The position numbers and the translations under genes were made by a program. Below, one piece after another: positions 9,749 through 16,936 of a stretch of 42,237 nt of DNA; the first letter of the stretch is position 1; each line of letters begins with the position of its first letter. A model generated the notes under the pieces. It searched no databases, had not been told where the DNA came from, and was given only the letters and a program-made list of their open reading frames with translations. Source of the stretch: Planctomycetota bacterium (lineage in GTDB: Bacteria > Planctomycetota > Planctomycetia > Pirellulales > JADFKK01); assembly GCA_022564995.1 (NCBI GenBank), contig JADFKK010000023.1:1-42237 (forward strand). The letters run 5' to 3'.

Positions 9749-9820
9749 CGTAACCCGAAGCGTGAGCGAGGATCGGCGCATCGCAATGTCTTGACCTCCT
9801 CGCTCACGCTTCGGGTTACG
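9749..9820. repeat. Hairpin-forming dispersed repeat (repeat B)
   Basis: Perfect 24-bp inverted arms CGTAACCCGAAGCGTGAGCGAGGA / TCCTCGCTCACGCTTCGGGTTACG. A diverged copy is at about 23224-23540. Confidence 0.85.
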
Positions 9821-9851
9821 ATTTCACACTCCCACTAGAGAGACTGGTCTG

Positions 9852-11264
9852 ATGCGAACCCACCCTTGCTACCTGATTCTCGCGGTTCTGATTCTTGCCT
9901 CATTGCTCGTTGGCCCGGCCTTCGCCGCGGACGACACGAAGCAGCCGAACCTCGTGATCTTCGTCGCCGATGACATGGCCTGGAACGATTGCGGCGCCTA
10001 TGGACACAAGTCGATTCGCACGCCCAACATCGACGCTCTGGCCGCCGAGGGGATGCGGTTCGACGCGGCGTTTCTCACGACCAGCTCGTGCAGCCCTTGC
10101 CGCTGTAGCGTGCTCACCGGGCGTTGGCCGCACAACACGGGGGCCGAGCAGTTGCACTGGCCGCTGCCGAAAAATCGCGTGATGGTCAGCAAGCTGCTCC
10201 ACGACGCCGGTTATTGGACGCTGGCCGCGGGCAAGTGGCATTTGGGCAACGCGGTGACGGGGCAGTTCGACAAGATCGTCGGGCTCAACAAAGACGCCTG
10301 GATCGCTTCGCTCCGCGACCGGCCGAAGGACAAGCCGTTTTTCGCCTGGCTGGCGTTTTCCGATCCGCATCGCGGCTATCAGAAAAACACGATCCCCACC
10401 GCCGACGCGGTGGTGCCGCCGTTCTTGCCCGACGTGCCCGAGACGCGGCGAGACTTGGCGATGTATTACGACGAAATCGGCCGTCTCGACGGCGTGGTCG
10501 GCCGCGTGATGGCCGAGTTGCGGCGGCAGGGCATCGAGAACGAAACCTTCGTGCTGTTCTTTAGCGACAACGGCCGGCCGTTTCCGCGCTGCAAGACGAC
10601 CGTATACGACAGCGGGATCAAAACACCGTTGATCGTAAGATTTCCCGGACGGGTTAAGCCAGGCACGGCGAACGCGAGCTTGATCAGCACGGTCGACATC
10701 GCTCCCACGCTGCTGGAACTGGCCGGAGCGCCGCCCTCGAAGACCTTTCAAGGCAAATCGTTCGCGGGGCTGCTCTCTGGCGATACCGACAAGAAGACCC
10801 GCAACTACATCTATGCCGAACACAACTGGCACGACTACTCCGCCTTCGAGCGGGCCGTCCGTAGCGAGCGCTACAAATACATCCGCAACTTCTATCCCCA
10901 ATTCGCCGGCACCCCGCCGGCCGACGCCGTTCGCAGCCCAACCTACATCGCCATGCGCCGTCTCCGCGACGCCGGTGAGCTTCCGCCGGAGCAGATGGGC
11001 TGCTTCATCAAGCCGCGTCCGGAAGAGGAATTGTACGATCTGAAAAAAGACCCGTATGAACTGAAGAACCTCGCTACCGATCCGGCCTACAACGCAGTGC
11101 TGGGAAAAATGCGCGGCGTGCTCACCGCCTGGCGCGAAGACACCCACGACATCGTGCCCAAAATCCGCGCCGTCGACGAATTCCACCGCGAGTTGGGCAC
11201 CCGGCTCAAAGGCATCAAGTTCAATCGCACGCAACGGGCGGAGACGTTGGCGGAGGAGAGGTGA
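9852..11264 (+). CDS. Sulfatase (N-sulfoglucosamine sulfohydrolase-like)
   Basis: QPNLVIFVADDMAWNDCGAYGH, CxPxR motif CSPCR, FFSDNG, TPLIVRFPG; signal peptide. Confidence 0.9.
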   Translation: MRTHPCYLILAVLILASLLVGPAFAADDTKQPNLVIFVADDMAWNDCGAYGHKSIRTPNIDALAAEGMRFDAAFLTTSSCSPCRCSVLTGRWPHNTGAEQLHWPLPKNRVMVSKLLHDAGYWTLAAGKWHLGNAVTGQFDKIVGLNKDAWIASLRDRPKDKPFFAWLAFSDPHRGYQKNTIPTADAVVPPFLPDVPETRRDLAMYYDEIGRLDGVVGRVMAELRRQGIENETFVLFFSDNGRPFPRCKTTVYDSGIKTPLIVRFPGRVKPGTANASLISTVDIAPTLLELAGAPPSKTFQGKSFAGLLSGDTDKKTRNYIYAEHNWHDYSAFERAVRSERYKYIRNFYPQFAGTPPADAVRSPTYIAMRRLRDAGELPPEQMGCFIKPRPEEELYDLKKDPYELKNLATDPAYNAVLGKMRGVLTAWREDTHDIVPKIRAVDEFHRELGTRLKGIKFNRTQRAETLAEER

Positions 11265-11327
11265 CGAGTTGACGCTTCGTAGGTAATATGTAGGCTTAGC
11301 ATCCAACACCCGTGTGGAGACAGCGAC

Positions 11328-12536
11328 ATGGCGATTCGCTTAAAAGTCTGCGTTGGTGCGCCTCGCGCACTGTTTTTCCTGCTCGCGATCGTCGGCGCTC
11401 ATGCGACGATATTGGCAGCGGACAAAACGGCCGAGCCAGACGTCGAGAAACTCGTCAAACAGTTGGGCGACGACGTATTCGGCAAGCGTGAAGCGGCCAC
11501 GAAACAATTGCGCCGAATTGGCGCGCCGGCATTGGACGCCCTGCGCCAAGCGCTGAAAACGACGAAAGACGCCGAGGTCCGTGCCCGTGCCAAGAATCTC
11601 ATCGGCCAAATCGAGAAACGGCTGTACGGCTCGCGACGTCAGTTCGGGCCACATCAAGGGCGGCCGATCAACTGGTCGACCCGCGTGGTGGCTACGCCAG
11701 ACGGAAAGCACATCGTGTCTGCTGGTGTCGACGGGCTGCGCGTCTGGGACGTTGCGACCGGCGAGCAACTCCGGCACTTGGGCAACGTCAGCGCCGCGTA
11801 CTGGTCGCTGGCGCTCTCGTCGGACGGCCTGAGGATCATCGCCGGCTGCAACGACACAACTGTGCGCGTGTGGGAGTTGAAAACGGGCAAGCGCCTGCAC
11901 GAACTCAAGGGGCACGCCGCCGAGGTGTGGGGCGTCGCCTTTTCGCCGGACGGCAAGCGGGCCGTCAGCGGGGCGTGGGACGGTACAATCCGCATCTGGA
12001 ACCTTGGCACGGGGAAACAACTTAAGAACATCGCGGCGGGCAGCAAGGTTCGTAGCGTTTCCTTCTCGCCCAAGGGTGACCGGATCGTGACCAGCCAGTT
12101 TGTCGCCGAAGGGGCAGCGGCGACCGTCGTGATCTGGAACGCGCGGACCGGAGAGAAACTGCACACCATGAAAGGCCACACCGATCTGGTCACCAGCGCG
12201 GTGTTCTCCCCGGACGGGAAACAAGTGCTGTCGGCCAGCTTCGACCGCACCATCCGGTTGTGGGATGCAAGCAGCGGAAAACAGCTCGCGAAGTTCACCG
12301 GTCATAGCTACCGCGTCGAGAGTGCCGCGTTCAGCACGGACGGGCGGCGCGTGATTTCTTGTGGTGATGCGCCCGACGCCACGCTGCGCACCTGGGACGC
12401 GAAATCGGGCAAACAAATCTGGCAGAGCGAGCGGCACCGCAGCGGATTTCTCGGCATCGCGGTCTTGCCCGACGGCAAACACGTCGCAACGACCGGCAAA
12501 GACGGCTTCGTTCGCCTGTGGCGCGTCAAATGGTGA
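11328..12536 (+). CDS. HEAT-like plus WD40 repeat secreted protein
   Basis: Signal peptide; LVKQLGDDVFGKREAATKQLRRIGAPALDALRQAL; repeated HxxxVxSxxFSPDGKxxxSxSxDxTIRLWD units. Confidence 0.9.
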   Translation: MAIRLKVCVGAPRALFFLLAIVGAHATILAADKTAEPDVEKLVKQLGDDVFGKREAATKQLRRIGAPALDALRQALKTTKDAEVRARAKNLIGQIEKRLYGSRRQFGPHQGRPINWSTRVVATPDGKHIVSAGVDGLRVWDVATGEQLRHLGNVSAAYWSLALSSDGLRIIAGCNDTTVRVWELKTGKRLHELKGHAAEVWGVAFSPDGKRAVSGAWDGTIRIWNLGTGKQLKNIAAGSKVRSVSFSPKGDRIVTSQFVAEGAAATVVIWNARTGEKLHTMKGHTDLVTSAVFSPDGKQVLSASFDRTIRLWDASSGKQLAKFTGHSYRVESAAFSTDGRRVISCGDAPDATLRTWDAKSGKQIWQSERHRSGFLGIAVLPDGKHVATTGKDGFVRLWRVKW

Positions 12537-12674
12537 CGCTGGCGGAGGGAAGGTGAGTCGGCTGGGTGAACCGTGCCTGAGGCAAAACCGCAAGCGGTGT
12601 CTGACTTGTCGAGAACGGTTCATCATGCGTAGAATAGAGGAATAGAGTCACGCCGTTTGAGGAGGTCCGAGGTG

Positions 12675-13229
12675 ATGAGTTCGCAAGCGCCGGCAACGAT
12701 CGAGAACCTGTGTCGCGTTGCTGGTAAGGCAGAACTGGTCGATGGACAAATCGTGTCGATCGCGCCGGGTGGCGGTTGGCAAGGTCATGCTGTCGGAAAT
12801 ATCCTCGCGAGTCTATCGGCTCGCGCGACCGAAACTGGAGTGGGACATCCCGTCGGCGGCAACGCAGCCTTCGTCGTCGATCTTCCCCATCGCAAATCCT
12901 TCAGCCCCGACGCTGCGTTTTATACGGGCGAGCTTACGATGAAATTTCTCGAAGGGGCGCCGGTGTTCGCGGTCGAAGTGCGAAGCGAAGGCGACTATGG
13001 CCCTCAAGCCGAAGCAGCCATGGCGCAAAAGCGGGCCGACTATTTCGCCGCCGGCACGCTCGTCGTGTGGGACGTCGACCTGCTCAGCGAAGACGTCGTC
13101 CGTGTCTACCGGCCCGACCAGCCAAAGCAGCCGACGATCTACCGGCGAGACGACATCGCCGACGCGGAACCGGCCGTGCCAGGATGGTCGATGCCGGTGC
13201 GAGACATGCTGCCGCCGGAATCGGCGTGA
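12675..13229 (+). CDS. Uma2 family (DUF820) restriction-like endonuclease
   Basis: ELVDGQIVSIAP, SFSPDAAFYTGE, APVFAVEVRSEGDYG, KRADYFAAGTLVVWDVD; GGAGG-like RBS at about 12661. Confidence 0.85.
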   Translation: MSSQAPATIENLCRVAGKAELVDGQIVSIAPGGGWQGHAVGNILASLSARATETGVGHPVGGNAAFVVDLPHRKSFSPDAAFYTGELTMKFLEGAPVFAVEVRSEGDYGPQAEAAMAQKRADYFAAGTLVVWDVDLLSEDVVRVYRPDQPKQPTIYRRDDIADAEPAVPGWSMPVRDMLPPESA

Positions 13230-13281
13230 TACGGTCGATCAAACACCACGGAATCTGAGACACAGAAAGGATTCGCGAATC

Positions 13282-13872
13282 ATGGCCTACGAGCACACGA
13301 ATCGCTGTGGCGAAACGTATTATCTGCAAGCAGGCAAGCCAACCAAGACGGGCAAGCCGCGATATCATTTCGGCCGCAAGCTCACGAAAACCGCCGTCGA
13401 AGAGATTCCGGCGGGTTTCGAGGTCTACGAAAGTCCCGAACGTGGGATCGTTTACCTGCGAAAAGCGAAGCCGTCGCGGATATCGGATTTCGAGCGGGAA
13501 TTTGTCGCGGAAGAGATTCAGAAACATGCCGACGTTGCGGACTCGATTGTCGACGTCGACGGCGATAGCCTGGTGGTGTATACGTCCTCGATGAGCAACC
13601 AAAATGTGGACGAGTTGTTCGACATGCTCGGCAACGGCCGCATGTTCGGCCTCGCTACCGTGCGCGCCAGTGTGGTGCGTAAATCACCTTACGAAAAGAT
13701 GCTGCGATTCGATCTTGCGGACGCCGACGAGCGGCTGTTCACGGCCCAACGCTGGTGCTTCCGCGGGTCGATCGACAACTGGATATTCGTTCACGGTCCC
13801 GCGCCCTTGGACGAACTCGTACAGGAGCTTGCCCCGCATCTGGGACAGGAGAGCTTTTTTGAGTTGATGTGA
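13282..13872 (+). CDS. Conserved hypothetical protein
   Basis: 196 aa ORF from ATG 13282 (MAYEHTNRCGETYYLQAGKPTKTGKPRYHFGRK), directly downstream of the Uma2 gene. Confidence 0.7.
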   Translation: MAYEHTNRCGETYYLQAGKPTKTGKPRYHFGRKLTKTAVEEIPAGFEVYESPERGIVYLRKAKPSRISDFEREFVAEEIQKHADVADSIVDVDGDSLVVYTSSMSNQNVDELFDMLGNGRMFGLATVRASVVRKSPYEKMLRFDLADADERLFTAQRWCFRGSIDNWIFVHGPAPLDELVQELAPHLGQESFFELM

Positions 13873-13887
13873 GAGTGACGAAAAGAC

Positions 13888-13950
13888 GTAGCTGAATTCG
13901 CAAGAATTCAGCCCGCCCGGAAAATGCTGAATTCTTGCGAATCCAGCTAC
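13888..13950. repeat. 63-bp palindromic dispersed repeat (repeat A, copy 1)
   Basis: GTAGCTGAATTCGCAAGAATTCAGC ... GCTGAATTCTTGCGAATCCAGCTAC. Confidence 0.85.
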
Positions 13951-14052
13951 TGCCAGGATTGCCGGCAAAACTTGCCACACACCCCGTGTGTTGCCTAAGC
14001 CGTCGCATTCGATAGAATAAAGACCGCTTCTCATTGATGTCAAAGCCTCTCC

Positions 14053-15300
14053 ATGTCCCGAGTTCCCAAAATGGAGGCTGCTGAAATGCGATGTCTGCTA
14101 AAGCCGGCGGGTTCGCCGCTGGTCATGATCCTGTTGTTCGTGGCGAGCATCTACCCGCGCGGGGCGGCTGGCCACGAGATCACGATCTTCGCGCAACCGG
14201 GCGACGTTTTTAACGGTCGCACCATTAAGAGGATCAGCAACGAAGAATCGCTGTTCTCCATCAACAACCGGGGCGAAATTGCCTTTATAGCGGAGGTCGA
14301 AGACGACGGTTGGGTCGTCATGACTCAAAATCGCTTTGTGGCAGGTGCAGGCAAGGTGGTCGACGGCGTTGTTACGAGATTCAATGACGAACATAACGGA
14401 GTCTGGATCAACGACTTGGGACAAGTCGCCTATAATATTGGGCCAGTGACACAAAGCACCCTGTTTCTCGATGACAAAATACTCTTTCGATCGGGAGACC
14501 TGATTGCCGGTAGAGGAACGGAGTATTCGAGCCGTGATTATCCTGTCGTGGATCGATTCGGCACGGTCGCGTTTCGAGTGACGTTGACTAATCCACCCAC
14601 CAAAGCGATCGTAACGCAACACGGGATTGTCGCCAAAACCGGAGACATCATCGACGGCTTCACGCTGGATTTCCCGCAGTTTCCGATAATTAACGGTGAC
14701 GGAACAATTGCGTTTGCTTCGACGACCACGGACAGTGACTCTACGTCCGTGTTCACCGCGGATCAACGTCTCATCGGCCCAGGAGACGTGATTTCCGGTA
14801 TTCCTGTTGCGCGAGTTCGTCGCGTAGGCAACTTAAACCGCGAAGGAATCGTAACCGCGACCGTATCGACTGGTTCAGGAAGCTACGTTGCGACCCAAGA
14901 CGAGATGGTCCTCGGACCCGGCAGCATCATTGCAGGACTGGAAATCGAGTCGATCAGCGAAGCCCACATGACCGCCGACGGACGCATCGTGTTGTTGGGA
15001 TCCGTCGTATCAGATGACGGCGTACCAGATGACGGGGGATTCAACACACATCTGTTCGCCGGCGACGAACTTCTGCTCGCGGTTGGAGATAAAGTCGACG
15101 GCCACACGATCAACAAGTTTTGGCAGGATTTCCACATCAATGAAAGGGGAGACGTTGTTGTCCAAGCCTCGTTAAGTGATGTTGGCAGGGCCATTCTACT
15201 CATCACCGTTCCCGAGCCCTCAACCATATCGATGCTTTTCTTTGGTGCCTTGTTGATGCTGCTTTCCGGCAGAGCGACAAGAGCAGGGCGGAGGGGTTAG
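14053..15300 (+). CDS. PEP-CTERM sorting domain protein with repeated units
   Basis: C-terminus VPEPSTISMLFFGALLMLLSGRATRAGRRG; repeated G(D)xIxGxxI...INxxGxIAF units. Confidence 0.85.
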   Translation: MSRVPKMEAAEMRCLLKPAGSPLVMILLFVASIYPRGAAGHEITIFAQPGDVFNGRTIKRISNEESLFSINNRGEIAFIAEVEDDGWVVMTQNRFVAGAGKVVDGVVTRFNDEHNGVWINDLGQVAYNIGPVTQSTLFLDDKILFRSGDLIAGRGTEYSSRDYPVVDRFGTVAFRVTLTNPPTKAIVTQHGIVAKTGDIIDGFTLDFPQFPIINGDGTIAFASTTTDSDSTSVFTADQRLIGPGDVISGIPVARVRRVGNLNREGIVTATVSTGSGSYVATQDEMVLGPGSIIAGLEIESISEAHMTADGRIVLLGSVVSDDGVPDDGGFNTHLFAGDELLLAVGDKVDGHTINKFWQDFHINERGDVVVQASLSDVGRAILLITVPEPSTISMLFFGALLMLLSGRATRAGRRG

Positions 15301-15336
15301 ATTCTCAGGCTCATTCCAAATATAGGGTGTAAGGTG

Positions 15337-16227
15337 ATGAATACATTTCACACGAGTTCGATCACGAGGAGCGTCTTACTGTTGGGTCTCGTCAGTGTGG
15401 TCGCCGACCGTAGCGCCGTGGCCGAAGAGATCGTCGTCGATGTGAACACGACGATCGACGTCGGCAGCCCGCTCATTGGCCCCGACTTGAGCGTCGTCGA
15501 CGGAGCGAATCCGCCTACGGTGCTGGATGTTCAGACGCACTCCGGCGGGGACATCCGAGTCCACGGAACGAGCATCGTCAATGTGCGTAACGGCTCATGG
15601 ATCGGCTCAACGGACGTTTTCGATCATGGCACCCTCAATCTCTTTGATGGCCGTGTGTACGACGATCTTAATGTCTATGGGTTCGGCACGGTCAACGTCT
15701 TCGATAATGGAGTCGTCGAGGAAAAGCTCAAGGTACACGGCTCAAGCACCGTAAATGTTTTCGGTGGCACAATGGAGGGATTATTCGCTCTGTCATCCGA
15801 AGGCACAAACACATCGACCGTGAATGTAAGCGGCGGAAATATCGGCAGTGGGATCTTTACCGGCAATTCGAAAGTCACGATCTCCGGAGGTGAAACCATC
15901 GGATTCACAGCGCGCGACAATTCCACGATCGAAATACGCGGTGGGTTGTTCATGTCGAGTAGTTTCTCAAGCCTCGTTGGAGATTCGGCGGTCGTCAACA
16001 TCTTTGGACGGGATCTTGAATTCAATGATGGCGTGTTGACCGGATTCTTGCTGGACGGCACGCCGATTTCGCACGAATTTCAGATTACAGATTCCGCGCA
16101 GGTGAATCTGATCAATGTCCCGGAACCAGCATCCGTAACATTGATGCTCTTGGCCGTATCCATCTGCGTCTTGCTCAAGAGAAGATCCTGGACCGGACGG
16201 CGCCGTTCCCCCACTGGCGCGTTTTGA
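15337..16227 (+). CDS. PEP-CTERM protein with solenoid-like repeats
   Basis: VPEPASVTLMLLAVSICVLLKRRSW tail; repeats HGTLNLFDGRV, FGTVNVFDNGVV, SSTVNVFGGTM, STVNVSGGNI. Confidence 0.85.
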   Translation: MNTFHTSSITRSVLLLGLVSVVADRSAVAEEIVVDVNTTIDVGSPLIGPDLSVVDGANPPTVLDVQTHSGGDIRVHGTSIVNVRNGSWIGSTDVFDHGTLNLFDGRVYDDLNVYGFGTVNVFDNGVVEEKLKVHGSSTVNVFGGTMEGLFALSSEGTNTSTVNVSGGNIGSGIFTGNSKVTISGGETIGFTARDNSTIEIRGGLFMSSSFSSLVGDSAVVNIFGRDLEFNDGVLTGFLLDGTPISHEFQITDSAQVNLINVPEPASVTLMLLAVSICVLLKRRSWTGRRRSPTGAF

Positions 16228-16236
16228 AGTCGCGCA

Positions 16237-16312
16237 AATACAAGCACGACGCGCAAGCGAGTGTGTCTTTTCATACGCGGGGACTCACTCGCTTGCGCGT
16301 CGTGCTTGTATT
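16237..16312. repeat. Hairpin repeat with 27-bp perfect arms
   Basis: AATACAAGCACGACGCGCAAGCGAGTG (16237-16263) / CACTCGCTTGCGCGTCGTGCTTGTATT (16286-16312). Confidence 0.9.
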
Positions 16313-16313
16313 C

Positions 16314-16370
16314 GCGGCCTTGATGATGCTGTTTTCGGGTAGAGCAACAAGAGCAGGGCGGTGGCGCTAG
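16314..16370 (+). pseudogene. Orphan PEP-CTERM C-terminal tail remnant
   Basis: Reads AALMMLFSGRATRAGRWR*, nearly identical in DNA to the end of the 14053-15300 gene (GALLMLLSGRATRAGRRG*). Confidence 0.7.
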
Positions 16371-16689
16371 ACACGCCGAATCGTTTACAGGTTTTCTTGG
16401 TGCATCGGGATGCACCCTACTTGCCGAAAATCGGGGCCACCCATTGTTTGGACGCCAGGAGGCCACCAAAATCAATGGGTGGCCCCTTCATTCCTTTCTT
16501 CCCCTTCCTTTCTTCTCCTTCCCCATCTGCGAAATCTGCGTCATCTGCGGACAGCCCGCGAGGCCATCGAGAAAGTGATTTGACGACGCGGTGATCCATC
16601 GAAGAGCGGTCCGCAGATTTCACAGATTTCCGCAGATCAGCTTTCGTTCCTCGCCTCTTCGCCCGGACTATCCCGGAAAATCGGGGCGG

Positions 16690-16827
16690 AAAACCCCGGC
16701 CTCCCGGCCGAGGCTGGGGCTGGGGTTGCGATGGACGCGTCCTCTTTCCGACCAGTTCGTCGTTTTTTTTCCAACACATTGTCAGCCACGCGACCAACCC
16801 CCAGCCTCGGCCGGAAGGCCGGGGTTT
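16690..16827. repeat. Inverted repeat pair, MITE-like spacing
   Basis: AAACCCCGGCCTCCCGGCCGAGGCTGGGG (from 16690) and CCCCAGCCTCGGCCGGAAGGCCGGGGTTT (ending 16827). Confidence 0.75.
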
Positions 16828-16936
16828 GCATTCGGCTCCAGCAGCACGGTCACCCCGGCTCCTTGACGCCCCGCCTCAAACCGCCGATATTGTACGCTCA
16901 AGTGTACACCCTTACACGGACGGCGCAGGATCGGTT

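Noticed and set aside
9900-12626. Long minus-strand ORFs 9900-11309 and 11340-12626
   Set aside because: Shadow frames of the sulfatase and WD40 genes, no recognisable domains.
13888-13950. Rho-independent terminator
   Set aside because: Hairpin after a stop codon but no following T-tract, and a same-length copy elsewhere indicates a dispersed repeat.
16080-16475. Minus-strand ORF with EYKHDAQASES string
   Set aside because: It is a translation of the 27-bp-arm hairpin and flanking intergenic DNA, not a supported gene.
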